DNA of 64,000 nt, taken from Frateuria aurantia DSM 6220. Its GTDB lineage: Bacteria; Pseudomonadota; Gammaproteobacteria; Xanthomonadales; Rhodanobacteraceae. Positions 27,484 to 37,065 of the stretch are shown here, in pieces. The position numbers and the translations under genes are program-made. The notes under the pieces were generated by a model that saw only the letters and a list, made by a program, of their open reading frames with translations, was not told the DNA's origin and did not search any database. Every line of letters begins with the position of its first letter. Within the stretch, counting starts at the first letter, position 1. The stretch is taken from the NCBI RefSeq assembly GCF_000242255.2, contig NC_017033.1, positions 2,987,110 through 3,051,109 on the forward strand, written 5' to 3'.

Positions 27484-28151
27484 AGCCGATGACTGCCACT
27501 GTCGCCCGTCTGGGCACCCGACTGGCCGCACTGCTCGGCGTGATCAGCCTCGGCGCCTGCTCGGTACTGCCCCGTCCTGATCCGCCGACCGTCTACGCCC
27601 TGCCTCAGCCGCAGGCCCCCGCCTCGACGGTGACGACAGTACCGGAGCCGGAGTGGTCACTGCAGATCGCCACGCCGCTGGCGCCGGCCGCCGTCAATCG
27701 CAGCGCCATCACCGTGCTGCCGCGTCCCGACCTGGTCAACAATTATCGCGGTGCCCGCTGGAGCGATCCCGCACCGATCCTGTTCCGCGACGCGCTGGTC
27801 CGCCGCCTGCAGCTCAGCCATCCCGGCGCCGTGATCACCAGCGATGACAGCGACGTGCCGACCCGCTACAAGCTGGTAGGTCGGCTGGATGCTTTCCAGA
27901 GCGAATACCGCAACGGCCAGCCGCAGATCGTCATCCATTATCAGGCCCAGCTGCTGGGGGGAGATGCCCAGAGCGCCGTGGCCGTCCGCCGCTTCGATAT
28001 CAGTCTGGCGCCCGGTTCCACAGCAGTCGGCGATGTGGTGGCCGGGTTCGGTCAGGCCGTGCAACAGCTGGATGGGCAAGTGCAAGCCTGGCTGAATGCG
28101 GTGATCCCCGCCTCGCCCCCGAGTGCCAGCGCGGCATCGCCCACGCCCTGA
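27480..28151 (+). CDS. ABC-type transport auxiliary lipoprotein (PqiC/YmbA-like)
   Basis: This 223-residue lipoprotein starts at a GTG overlapping the MCE gene stop (GTGA), with an ATG three codons inside. It has a signal peptide and lipobox (VISLGACS, Cys about 27). The mature part carries the auxiliary-component fold: VLPRPDLVNNYRGARWSDPAP, the FRDALVRRL helix, and a C-terminal QAVQQLDGQVQAWL helix. Such lipoproteins sit at the outer membrane and dock the MCE column, as PqiC does for PqiB. It is the last gene of the operon. Confidence 0.87.
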   Translation: MKPMTATVARLGTRLAALLGVISLGACSVLPRPDPPTVYALPQPQAPASTVTTVPEPEWSLQIATPLAPAAVNRSAITVLPRPDLVNNYRGARWSDPAPILFRDALVRRLQLSHPGAVITSDDSDVPTRYKLVGRLDAFQSEYRNGQPQIVIHYQAQLLGGDAQSAVAVRRFDISLAPGSTAVGDVVAGFGQAVQQLDGQVQAWLNAVIPASPPSASAASPTP

Positions 28152-28651
28152 CATGTCTGTCGCTTGCGCGGCGCTGAAGGAATAGCCCCCTCTGCGCCGG
28201 CACCGGCCGCCCAGCGGCCGTGAAGGCTACTATCAGGTGCTTGCCTGACCTGGGCACCGCCGGGCACCATCAAGCCGATTTGTCCGGCACCTCGGCACCC
28301 GCTCGCGGATGCATCCAGCTCCGGACGCAAGTCCACGTCGGCAGCGCTCGGTCAACCGCCGCGGATAGCTGGACGGTCCCGGCTGAAACGCCCTCGCCCT
28401 CACCGCTCAAGCCAGTCGCCTGCGGACCCAGGGCCGGGCGAGGAGACCGCGGTCAGCCCGACCATCACCTTAGTTTTCTGGTGCCTCTGTCCGGCCTGGC
28501 TTCCCCTGCCAGAATCCACGCGCAGCCTGCCGACCGGGCCGCAAGCCGCCTGCCGTTTGCCCAAAGCCGTGCAAACATTGACAATATCCGGTCCTGGACC
28601 GGTCAAGCGTCACCGTTCCGCCTTCCGTTTGTCAGCCGAGAACCCGCCAAC
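28152..28651. other. Gene-free interval upstream of the ETF-QO gene
   Basis: These 500 bases lie between the lipoprotein gene and ETF-QO. The ETF-QO frame stays open through most of it, but the encoded sequence is Pro/Arg-rich and unlike any ETF-QO. No other gene is seen. The promoter for ETF-QO should lie near its 3' end. Confidence 0.5.
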
Positions 28652-30250
28652 ATGAGCGAACGCGAAACGATGGAATATGATGTGATCGTGGTTGGTGCGG
28701 GCCCGTCCGGCCTGTCCTTCGCGATCCGCATGAAACAGCTCAAGCCCGAGCTGAACATCTGTGTCATCGAAAAAGCCTCTACCGTCGGTGCCCAGATCCT
28801 GTCCGGTGCCGTGATCGAGCCGCAGCCGCTGGATGCCCTGCTGCCCGGCTGGCGCGAAGCGCCGCCGCCGATCTGCATCCCGGCCACCGAAGACGAGTTC
28901 TGGCTGCTCAACCAGACCGGCGGCCGCAAGCTGCCCCTGCCGCCCGGCATGCACAATCATGGCAACTTTATCGTGTCGCTGGGCGCCATGTGCGCCTGGA
29001 TGGCCCCGCAGGCCGAAGCCCTGGGCGTGGATGTGTTCCCGGGCTTTGCCGCCAGCGAAACCATCACCCGCGAAGACGGCTCCGTCGCCGGTGTCCGCAT
29101 CGGTGACATGGGTGTCGCCAAGGACGGCAGCCACAAGGCCGGCTATACCCAGGGCATCGACATCACCGCCAAGCTGACCGTGCTGGCCGAAGGTGCCCGC
29201 GGCCATCTGAGCAAGCGCCTGATCAAGCAGTTCAAGCTGGACGAAGGTCACGACCCGCAGACCTATTCCATCGGCATCAAGGAACTGTGGCAGGTGCCCG
29301 CCGGCCGCGTCTCGCCCGGCAAGATCGTGCACAGCGTGGGCTGGCCGGCCGACACCCAGACCTATGGCGGCAGCTTCCTGTATCACCTGGATGGCGATCG
29401 CATCGCTTTGGGCTATGTCAGCGGCCTGGATTACAAAGACCCCGAATACAAGCCCTGGGAAGCCTTCCAGCAGTGGAAGAACCACCCCATGGTCAAGGAG
29501 CTGCTGGAAGGCGGCAGCATTCTTTCGGCCGGTGCCCGCGCCATCGTCACCGGCGGCTGGCAGTCCCTGCCCACCGTGGAAATGCCAGGCGCCATCCTGA
29601 TCGGCGATACGGCCGGCCTGCTGAACGTACCCAAGATCAAGGGCACCCACCAGGCCATCCGCAGCGGCATGCTCGCCGCCGAACACGTCGCAGACACCTT
29701 GCAAAGCACCGGCTGGGATGCTCGCCTGCGTGACTCCGAAGTCATGGCCGAGCTCAGGGAAGTCCGCAATATCAAGCCCGGCTTCAAGAAAGGCTTCTGG
29801 TTCGGCATGCTCAATGCCGCCTGGGAAACCGCGGTCAAGGGCCGCTCGCCCTGGACCCTGAAAAACAAGCCCGACTGGGCTTCGCTTTACAAGGTCGGCG
29901 AACACGAAGCACCGAAACGCGACTATGTCGAGCGCACCCTGGCCCCGCGTGACCGTCTGGCCGGCGTCTACTTCGCCGCCACCGAGCACGAGGAAGACCA
30001 GCCCGTCCATCTGCAGGTCACCGATCCGTCCGTCTGCGTGGAGCAGTGCGCCCGCGAATACGACAACCCCTGTACCCGCTTCTGCCCCGCCGGCGTCTAC
30101 GAGATCGTCGAGGAAGAAGCCGGCAAGCGCCTGCAGATCAACGCCGCCAACTGCGTGCACTGCAAGACCTGCGATATCAAGGACCCCTACCAGATCATCA
30201 ACTGGGTCACCCCGGAAGGCGGTTCGGGTCCCAATTACCAAAATCTGTAA
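28652..30250 (+). CDS. Electron-transfer flavoprotein-ubiquinone oxidoreductase
   Basis: This 532-residue membrane-associated flavoprotein passes electrons from ETF (fatty-acid and amino-acid oxidation) to ubiquinone. The FAD-binding VIVVGAGPSGLSFAIR is at about 11-26. The C-terminal [4Fe-4S] site is seen in CTRFCPAGVYEIV and NCVHCKTCDIKDP, followed by NWVTPEGGSGPNY, a family hallmark. I take the ATG at 28652 (MSERETMEYD), next to the FAD fold. It is a single gene ended by a terminator at 30287. Confidence 0.96.
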   Translation: MSERETMEYDVIVVGAGPSGLSFAIRMKQLKPELNICVIEKASTVGAQILSGAVIEPQPLDALLPGWREAPPPICIPATEDEFWLLNQTGGRKLPLPPGMHNHGNFIVSLGAMCAWMAPQAEALGVDVFPGFAASETITREDGSVAGVRIGDMGVAKDGSHKAGYTQGIDITAKLTVLAEGARGHLSKRLIKQFKLDEGHDPQTYSIGIKELWQVPAGRVSPGKIVHSVGWPADTQTYGGSFLYHLDGDRIALGYVSGLDYKDPEYKPWEAFQQWKNHPMVKELLEGGSILSAGARAIVTGGWQSLPTVEMPGAILIGDTAGLLNVPKIKGTHQAIRSGMLAAEHVADTLQSTGWDARLRDSEVMAELREVRNIKPGFKKGFWFGMLNAAWETAVKGRSPWTLKNKPDWASLYKVGEHEAPKRDYVERTLAPRDRLAGVYFAATEHEEDQPVHLQVTDPSVCVEQCAREYDNPCTRFCPAGVYEIVEEEAGKRLQINAANCVHCKTCDIKDPYQIINWVTPEGGSGPNYQNL

Positions 30251-30286
30251 GTACCAGTTCAAGGCATCTTGGCAACAAATCGACAC

Positions 30287-30324
30287 ATGCTCCCGGCCTG
30301 CGTATCTAAAGCCGGGAGCATTTG
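30287..30324 (+). terminator. Rho-independent terminator after the ETF-QO gene
   Basis: An 11-bp perfect stem (ATGCTCCCGGC / GCCGGGAGCAT) with a 13-base loop ends in a short TTT tract, 36 bases after the ETF-QO stop. It marks the left border of the capsule locus. Confidence 0.7.
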
Positions 30325-30467
30325 ATCAAGCTGATCGCCAAGTACAACAGCTGGGCAGCACCATTCGACATTAACCGCGCTCATCTGCCATGGTCTCGGT
30401 GAAGTCGGCTGGACTTTCGACCAGCCTCCATCAAGTCGTTTGGCGATGAAGACAAGAAAGCGCACTG

Positions 30468-31604
30468 ATGCCCTTTGATCAATCCTTGCAAAAATCCGAC
30501 TATCCGCAACGTTTGGCATGGATCAGCACCTGGGATATTCGCTGCGGGATTGCCGAATACTCCCGCTTTCTACTTGAACATTGGCCCAGACAAGAACAGC
30601 CGATCGTGCTTTTCAATGATACCCGCGCAGACAAGTCGGAAATGCGACTGGGTAGCAATGCAGTGATATCGCACCCTTGCTGGATCCCAAGCGACGATGC
30701 ATCTCTGACTTCACTCTTTAAGGCATTGGAGGAATACCGGCCCGACCATCTGGTTGTTCAACACCAACCTGGCCTCATTACCTGGCAAGGCCTCGGCAAA
30801 CTGCTGGAGTTCACCAAGTCCAGAGCCATCCCTTGTACCGTCATGCTGCACAATGTGCAGAATCTGGCGATTCAATCCGATGTCAATGAGCTCACAAAAC
30901 CACTTGTCGCAATTAGACATCTCTTGGTTCACACCAATGCAGACAAGAAGAGACTTGCTGACATAGGTATTCGTGGCAATGTCGCGGTGTTTCCGCATGG
31001 TGCGATCGCCAATGCCGTGACCACGGTACCTGCCCGCTCCATTACAAAAGACACAAAGGAAGTGCTGATTGGAGCCTACGGCTTCATGCTTCCACACAAA
31101 GGCTTTTTGGAGTTGGTCAAGGCCGTGGGCAAACTGAGCGCCGAATGGCAGAACATTCGGCTTAGAATGGTGACATCCCAGTATCCTATCCCCGAATCCG
31201 AGGCTTATCTGAAGCAATGCAGGGATGCCAATTCGTTACCTGACAAACAAGTCGAGTGGCATACCGACTACCTTCCCAATCAACAGTCACTGGATCTTTT
31301 GCGTGATTGTGATCTTATCATCATGCCTTATCTCGAAACCACAGAATCGGCCAGTGGTGCATTACGCAACGCCCTTGCTTCACGAGCTCCAGTAATGGTT
31401 TCACCTATCGCCTTCTTTGATGAGGCAGGCCCTGCCGTATTGCGAGCCAATGGTCGCTGCGCTGACGCCTTGGCCATTTCCATCCGGGATGCCTTGATGG
31501 ATTTAAGCCTCCGAAAACGTGTAAAAAGCAATGCTCGCCGCTGGCTGCGCGCCCGTGATTGGGCAAAAATGAGCCTAAAGCTTCACGGAATGATCGCCGG
31601 TTGA
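30468..31604 (+). CDS. GT4-like glycosyltransferase of the capsule locus
   Basis: This 378-residue protein is a GT-B glycosyltransferase. The N-terminal lobe starts LAWISTWDIRCGIAEYSRFLL, a motif seen in many group-1 transferases (G-I-AEY loop). The C-terminal lobe has IGAYGFMLPHKGFLELVKAV and PYLETTESASGALRNALASRAPVMVS, where the E-x(3-7)-E donor-binding motif is replaced by an ESASGA sequence. Donor and linkage are unknown. It is the first capsule gene, on its own transcript, and nearly touches the next convergent gene (21-base gap). Lower GC than the genes to its left suggests acquired DNA. Confidence 0.82.
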   Translation: MPFDQSLQKSDYPQRLAWISTWDIRCGIAEYSRFLLEHWPRQEQPIVLFNDTRADKSEMRLGSNAVISHPCWIPSDDASLTSLFKALEEYRPDHLVVQHQPGLITWQGLGKLLEFTKSRAIPCTVMLHNVQNLAIQSDVNELTKPLVAIRHLLVHTNADKKRLADIGIRGNVAVFPHGAIANAVTTVPARSITKDTKEVLIGAYGFMLPHKGFLELVKAVGKLSAEWQNIRLRMVTSQYPIPESEAYLKQCRDANSLPDKQVEWHTDYLPNQQSLDLLRDCDLIIMPYLETTESASGALRNALASRAPVMVSPIAFFDEAGPAVLRANGRCADALAISIRDALMDLSLRKRVKSNARRWLRARDWAKMSLKLHGMIAG

Positions 31605-31625
31605 ACGCCTTGTCATCCTTGGGTA

Positions 31626-32600
31626 TCAAAGCCTCCCAAGCAATACCGCACACCAGAAACCCAGATCACCGGCCCGGGTCTGTCGATACAGATGCATCCG
31701 GTAAAAACCGACCAGCCGTCCAAACAGTCCGCTTTCGCGCAGCTGCCGATAAGCCCGAAGGCTCGCCGCCGACTCCGCACTCAGCCAGGACTCCATCGCA
31801 GTCAGTGCGGGCAGATTGATATCGTTCCAGCGCCGATAACTGCCTCCCAACATCTGGCCGAAACGCCGCCAGCGCTGACGCCAGCCCAGCGCCGCACCGA
31901 TCACATTGCTGCCGTGCTGGCGATAACTGATCGATGGCTGCTGATCGTAATACACATGTCCCCCAGCCCCGGTCACCAGCAGGTACGCCCACCAATCATG
32001 TGACACCACGGGCTGATCATCCGGCGTCGCGGCCAGCAACCGCATCGCCGCCGCATTGACCACCATGGTATTGGCGCCCGCCAGACTCTGGACCAACGCA
32101 TTGCGAAACGAGGGCGGCCGCCCGAAATACATGGACAGACCACAAGCCCTCCCCTCCATATCGATCAGCCGGCTGCGACCACAATACAAGGCCGGCTTCT
32201 TCTCCGGCCACCGCTGCAAGACTTCGATGGCCCGCTGCAGCTTGTCCGCATCCCAGACATCATCCTGATCGCAGAACGCGAAATACTCCGCCTGCCCCGC
32301 CGCGGCCCGCAGCACCGACATAAAATTTGCCGCATAGCCCTTGCCCGGACCGCGCAGCAATTGCACCTTCTCCGCACCATGCTCCGCGCGAAACGCCTCC
32401 AGCTGCGCCAGCGTGCCATCCGTCGAACCATCATCCGAAGCCAGCAGACGCCAGTTTCCCCAGGTCTGCGCCGCAATCGACGCCAGCTGCGCCGGAAGAA
32501 ATGCCGCCCCGTTCCAGGTGCACAACAAAATCGCCACACTGGAGGCCCGGGTCTCAGTCATCAACTTGCTCGCTTCGCTTTCCGTCATGCAAAGCATCAT
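31626..32600 (-). CDS. GT2 glycosyltransferase (rhamnosyltransferase-like)
   Basis: This 324-residue GT-A enzyme has VAILLCTWNGAAFLPAQL, ASDDGSTDGTL, the DQDDVWDADKL metal-binding motif and SHDWWAYLL, a set typical of rhamnosyl- and related alpha-glycosyltransferases acting on O-antigen or capsule. The start is uncertain: adjacent ATGs at 32600 and others 4 and 13 codons inside are all possible, the last being nearest the fold. It is downstream of kpsC on the same strand (133-base gap). Sugar specificity cannot be told. Confidence 0.85.
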   Translation of the reverse strand: MMLCMTESEASKLMTETRASSVAILLCTWNGAAFLPAQLASIAAQTWGNWRLLASDDGSTDGTLAQLEAFRAEHGAEKVQLLRGPGKGYAANFMSVLRAAAGQAEYFAFCDQDDVWDADKLQRAIEVLQRWPEKKPALYCGRSRLIDMEGRACGLSMYFGRPPSFRNALVQSLAGANTMVVNAAAMRLLAATPDDQPVVSHDWWAYLLVTGAGGHVYYDQQPSISYRQHGSNVIGAALGWRQRWRRFGQMLGGSYRRWNDINLPALTAMESWLSAESAASLRAYRQLRESGLFGRLVGFYRMHLYRQTRAGDLGFWCAVLLGRL

Positions 32601-32733
32601 GCATCACTATGCAACCTTTATCAGCGTGATCAAGCAAGCCAAGCCTTATGGTTTCATGACCTGTACAAACCCTCATGCCGGACCCTATGCCTGATGGAGA
32701 AAAGCCTCAACCATGGCCATGGAACCCCGAGGG

Positions 32734-34512
32734 TCATGCCTTGCCGACATACCACCAAGCGTTTCCCAGCCAGCGCCGCATCTTTCTGGGAAAGCGCAAG
32801 CGGTCCTTCTGGACCGTTCGAAGAGGGCGAGCCGCATCTTCCTGCAAGTCCTCGACAACCGACTCCGGCGTGCAAAACAGCTGCATCTGCCAATCCCAGT
32901 AAACGGGATACAGAATCAAGGCCCCCGCAACCAGAGCATCCAGCGTCAGCTCACGCTCGCGCCAAGGCAAAGGAGCCAGTACATCCTCGGTAAGACCCCA
33001 GCCAGCGTAGAAGGGCTTGCCATAGGTCACCACTTCACGGCCACGCAGCAAGGCATCAAAACCTGCCAGTGACGACAAGGTATGCACCTCATCCGCCGCC
33101 TCGATCAAGGACAGCACATCGGAATGGGCATCGACGATATCTGCCAGTTGTGCAGCCTCGATCAATCCCTTGCGATTGCCTGACAACACATCCGGATGCG
33201 GCTTGTAGACAATAAAGGCCTCGGGCCGGCGACGCCTGACTTCCAGCAGCAAATCCTCGGCCGAGGCAAAGCGCCCCGTACCAAACCGGATCGAAGCATC
33301 ATCCGCCACCTGTCCCGGTACCAGCACCACCCTGGCGCCCGCCGGAGCCGTCCAGAGCGGACGCCTGCGTCCCAGGTTGTACTTGGTCACCCCTGCCTTG
33401 CAGACCTGTTCGCGCAAGCGGGCAGCGCGCTGCAACAGCTGGGGCGTGAAAACCTGATGATTGAGAATATCCGACAAGTCGCTCGGCCCACGCGCATCAA
33501 AATACAGTCGCTGCCGATCGATCACCTGGCTGCGTGGAGCGACCATATCCGAGCCCAGCCCGCAGGAATGGAAAAAGCCATCCTCGATGCGGTAGACCGG
33601 AATATCCGCAGGAACATCCTCGGCCGGCTTGCCGCCCCAGACAATGGCCTGATCGCAGGAACGCAATTCACTGCCCTGCTTGATCCAGCGTAGCCGGCCC
33701 AAGCCCGCACCAAGATACGCCGCCGCAAAACGACGCTTCCACAGCTGGAAACGCAATATCGCCGGCTGGTCCATATCCGCAAAACGACGCCGCACCTGCT
33801 GCTGCAAAGCCAAGGACTCAAGCAGCAGCTCGAGTGAACCCGCCCCCTGGCCGGATGGATGCCGATAACGCGCCAGTCGCCGATAGACCAGATGAAACAA
33901 TTGCGGCAAACCGAGGGAAACCTTGGCAAGCGTGGCGGCCGCCGCATGATCCTGAGTCAAACCCCAACCGGCATAGTGAGCGCCCCCATAGATATGCAAG
34001 GGGCAGCCGGCCAGCAAGGCAAGCCAGCCCTCGTCGGCATCCACGGTATAAGCGGCGGAGACCTGTTGCAGAATCGCCGACAAGTCCAGTCCATGTGGCA
34101 AAAGCCGATAGGACGACTTCAGCGTGGCCGACTGACGCGCCAGCCAGCCAGTCCCCTCGGCCGACGGCCATACCCATATCTCGGCCTTGTCCGCCAAAGC
34201 CGCTTGCAAAGCTTGCCGAGCAACACGATCACCGCGCCCTGGCTGGTCAAAGACCAGCACCGGAGCCACCGCCTTTTGCGCCGCCGACCAGGTACGGGCA
34301 CCGCTGATCGAAGTACCGACAGCCAGAACCGCTTGCATCAGACTAGACCGATGCTCGTCTAGAGAACCGTCATCACCGGCGCTGACCATCCGCATCATCG
34401 CCGCGCGCAAAGACGCTTGCCGCGAAACTGCCGGAGGCAGTTCGAACCATGTGAGGCACGGCCCTTCCCGGCGTGGCCACAACACCCCCGGATATCGCTT
34501 GAGTCTGCTCAT
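32734..34512 (-). CDS. kpsC: Capsule Kdo-transferase KpsC, N-terminal module shortened
   Basis: KpsC and KpsS build the poly-Kdo linker that joins group 2/3 capsules to their lipid. KpsC normally has two homologous transferase modules and about 675 residues; this one has 592. The C-terminal module is complete: RIEDGFFHSCGLGSD, TKYNLG, LVPGQVADDASIRFG, YKPHPDVLSGNRKG and GKPFYAGWGLTED. The N-terminal module keeps only its last part (VLVFDQPGRGD to YGGAHYAGWGLTQD) and lacks the equivalents of the EDGF/GLG and KYNL motifs. The ATG at 34512 is used rather than a TTG one codon before. It lies 10 bases after the GT4 gene upstream. Confidence 0.9.
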   Translation of the reverse strand: MSRLKRYPGVLWPRREGPCLTWFELPPAVSRQASLRAAMMRMVSAGDDGSLDEHRSSLMQAVLAVGTSISGARTWSAAQKAVAPVLVFDQPGRGDRVARQALQAALADKAEIWVWPSAEGTGWLARQSATLKSSYRLLPHGLDLSAILQQVSAAYTVDADEGWLALLAGCPLHIYGGAHYAGWGLTQDHAAAATLAKVSLGLPQLFHLVYRRLARYRHPSGQGAGSLELLLESLALQQQVRRRFADMDQPAILRFQLWKRRFAAAYLGAGLGRLRWIKQGSELRSCDQAIVWGGKPAEDVPADIPVYRIEDGFFHSCGLGSDMVAPRSQVIDRQRLYFDARGPSDLSDILNHQVFTPQLLQRAARLREQVCKAGVTKYNLGRRRPLWTAPAGARVVLVPGQVADDASIRFGTGRFASAEDLLLEVRRRRPEAFIVYKPHPDVLSGNRKGLIEAAQLADIVDAHSDVLSLIEAADEVHTLSSLAGFDALLRGREVVTYGKPFYAGWGLTEDVLAPLPWRERELTLDALVAGALILYPVYWDWQMQLFCTPESVVEDLQEDAARPLRTVQKDRLRFPRKMRRWLGNAWWYVGKA

Positions 34513-34522
34513 CAACTGGCCG

Positions 34523-35683
34523 TCAATCTGCCATCAGACGTTCGACAAAGGCATCCACCACCTCGAAATGCTGTTCCCAGCTGGGCGGCTGATAGCCTTG
34601 CAGCCGCTGTAGTTGAGCCGCCCGGAGCGGACTCTCTGGCTGCGCATATTCCGTCACCAGGCGCGCCCAGCCCGGACCATCCAGCGGATCCAGATACTCC
34701 GGAATATCTCCGGCAATCTCATGAAACACGCCAAGGTCACTGGCAATCACCGGCACGCCCAGCTGCAAGGCCTCGACCAGCGGCATACCATAGCCTTCGA
34801 CAAACGAGGGAAACACCAGCGCCTGGGCATGCTGCAGATACAAATGCAGCCGCTTGTCAGAACACTCCGACTCTTCGATCACCTTGCCTTTCAGAACCTC
34901 GCAGCGCTCCAGCATATCCACCACATTCTCGCACTCCCAGCCCCGCCGCCCAATGACCACCAAGGTCGGCGCCTGATCCCCCAAGCGCTCGACCAGATCC
35001 CGCCACACATGCAGCAGCATCCAATGATTCTTGCGCGGCTCGATGGTGCTGAGCATCACGAAATAGGGCTGGTCCAGTGGCCGCTCGCCGAGAAAGCTGA
35101 CCGGCGTGCCGCCGGCAAGCAAAGCGGTCACCATAACGGGGACGGCACATCCCAGACGAGGTGCCGTCAATTCGATGGAGTGCGCGGTGTCGGCCGAGTT
35201 GGCAATGATGCCCGCCGACCTTTTCATGGCCACCGTCATCCGACGGGACTGAGCCGGCAGCACGCCAGGCCGACAGTACTCAGGATGGGTCAAGGGAATC
35301 AGATCATGGATCAGTGCGACCACCTTGATACCACGTCGTGCGAGGCCGTCGTAGTAGCGATCAAACTCGATGCCGGAGTGGGCGGTATGCAATAACAGAC
35401 CAGATACTTTTGCCGTCCAGGGAGCCTCCAGCACCGCGGCAACGACATGCCACTGCAAGGCGCGTTTCAAATGTCGCCCAGACTCACCCATCAGAAGGGC
35501 AAACAGCTGACGTGATCGAGACGCGCTCAGTATCGTATAAAACCCCTTCTCCGCCAGAACCGCCCGGGCATGAGCCCCGTAATGCCGGACATAGGCCAGA
35601 CTGACACGGTCCACGCCCGTTGGCAGCAGCCCCTGAATGGCCCGGTCCACCAGGCGAGTCACATCTAGATATATCTGCGGCAC
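34523..35683 (-). CDS. GT4 glycosyltransferase of the capsule locus
   Basis: This 386-residue GT-B enzyme shows YLDVTRLVDRAIQGLLPTGVDRVSLAYVRHY near the start, LIHDLIPLTHPEYC in the middle, and the donor-site sequences STIEPRKNHWMLL and FPSFVEGYGMPLVEALQLGVPVIASD, where the first and second Glu of the E-x7-E motif are present. The GTG start (35683) has GGAG a few bases upstream. It heads the GT4-kpsC-GT2 minus-strand set and is divergent from the OPX gene (149-base gap, presumably both promoters). Sugar unknown. Confidence 0.88.
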   Translation of the reverse strand: MPQIYLDVTRLVDRAIQGLLPTGVDRVSLAYVRHYGAHARAVLAEKGFYTILSASRSRQLFALLMGESGRHLKRALQWHVVAAVLEAPWTAKVSGLLLHTAHSGIEFDRYYDGLARRGIKVVALIHDLIPLTHPEYCRPGVLPAQSRRMTVAMKRSAGIIANSADTAHSIELTAPRLGCAVPVMVTALLAGGTPVSFLGERPLDQPYFVMLSTIEPRKNHWMLLHVWRDLVERLGDQAPTLVVIGRRGWECENVVDMLERCEVLKGKVIEESECSDKRLHLYLQHAQALVFPSFVEGYGMPLVEALQLGVPVIASDLGVFHEIAGDIPEYLDPLDGPGWARLVTEYAQPESPLRAAQLQRLQGYQPPSWEQHFEVVDAFVERLMAD

Positions 35684-35832
35684 CGCAGCTCCAGCCCGTC
35701 AACTAAACAGCCCACAGTCTAAAGCAGGCAATAGCCCCGCCCCAGCCTTGAGCGAACGGATCTGCGTCGAAATTTGCCCCCCGCCATGACATACTCCCTC
35801 GACGTTACCCTGACCATAGGTTTGCCCAACGC

Positions 35833-36999
35833 ATGCGTCGTACCACCTCCTGGCTAGCGTTAGCCTTTGCCCTGTCCAGCTCGCTAGCGCTGAGCGGATG
35901 TGCCGGCATTCCTACTTCCGGCCCTTCGACCAAAGACATCAACAATGTTGCCAAGCAGACCAAGGCAGCGGGCATTCAGATTGTCGATGTCAACGAAGCC
36001 GTCGCACAAAAGCTGTTGAATGAGCGCCAGCAAGACGATTTCACGCGGACCCTGGGCACAAAACCCAGTTTCCAGCAGCAGTTTGGGATTGGTGACACGC
36101 TGGATATTTCCATCTGGGAAGCGCCTCCCGCGACGCTGTTCGGTGCCTCCTCCGCTGATGGCAGTGCCATGTCCGGCACCTCTCATGTCACCAATTTGCC
36201 TGTGCAGATGATCGATGCCAATGGCAAGGTCAATGTGCCTTTTGCCGGCGAGATCACGGCCGCAGGAAAAACGGCGGTCCAACTTGAGCAGCTGATCGCC
36301 AACCGGCTCAAGGGCAAGGCCAACCAGCCGCAGGTACTGGTTCGTCTGGGACGCAACAGCAACTCCTATGTAACGGTGATGGGAGATATTCCCAACAGTG
36401 CGCGAATGGAGCTGACCCCCAAGGGCGAACGCATTCTTGACGCCGTCGCCAGTGCCGGTGGTATTCGTCAGCCCATCAACAAGATGACAGTGCAGGTCAC
36501 TCGCGGGGACAAGGTTGTCTCCCTGCCGCTGGAAACCGTGATTCGCGAGCCCAAGGAAAATGTTCCGCTGAAAGCGGACGATGTCGTCACCCTGCTTTAT
36601 CAGCCCTACAGCTTCACCACCTTGGGAGCGGTCGGCCAGACCCATGAGGTCAACTTCGAGGTCCAGGGCATTACCCTGGCACAGGCGCTGTCACGCTCCG
36701 GCGGCCTGGAAGACTCCCGCTCCGATGCCCGTGGCGTGTTTGTATTCCGTTTTGAGAAGCCTGACGCGCTGCCTTGGCCCAACCAGCCAGTCAAGGCTCG
36801 CGCAGATGGTCGGGTCCCCGTCATCTATCGTTTCAACCTGAAGGATCCGACCAGTCTGTTTGTCGCTCAGACCTTTATGATGGACGACAAGGATATGTTG
36901 TATATCTCCAATGCCCCGATTGCCGATATGCAGAAGCTGATGAATATCATCTTCTCCTTCGTCTATCCGATCACCAATATCGGCGTAATCGCTCGTTAA
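35833..36999 (+). CDS. Capsule outer-membrane export lipoprotein (OPX, BexD/CtrA/WcbC type)
   Basis: This 388-residue lipoprotein is the outer-membrane polysaccharide export channel for ABC-dependent capsules. Its signal peptide ends in a lipobox LALSGC (Cys 23). The OPX domain starts with FGIGDTLDISIWEAP, followed by a SLBB-like region (GDIPNSARMELTPKGERILDAVASAGG) and a second one (TLGAVGQTHEVNFEVQGITLAQALSRSGGL). This layout fits the short BexD/CtrA/VexA group and not the longer KpsD. With the KpsE/BexC-type protein and KpsMT it completes the exporter. Confidence 0.92.
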   Translation: MRRTTSWLALAFALSSSLALSGCAGIPTSGPSTKDINNVAKQTKAAGIQIVDVNEAVAQKLLNERQQDDFTRTLGTKPSFQQQFGIGDTLDISIWEAPPATLFGASSADGSAMSGTSHVTNLPVQMIDANGKVNVPFAGEITAAGKTAVQLEQLIANRLKGKANQPQVLVRLGRNSNSYVTVMGDIPNSARMELTPKGERILDAVASAGGIRQPINKMTVQVTRGDKVVSLPLETVIREPKENVPLKADDVVTLLYQPYSFTTLGAVGQTHEVNFEVQGITLAQALSRSGGLEDSRSDARGVFVFRFEKPDALPWPNQPVKARADGRVPVIYRFNLKDPTSLFVAQTFMMDDKDMLYISNAPIADMQKLMNIIFSFVYPITNIGVIAR

Positions 37000-37065
37000 G
37001 CCTGCCGGGCGTGTATGGCCCGTGCCATGCACGCCCGCACAACAGAAGATGCCGCCGTGAACTCC

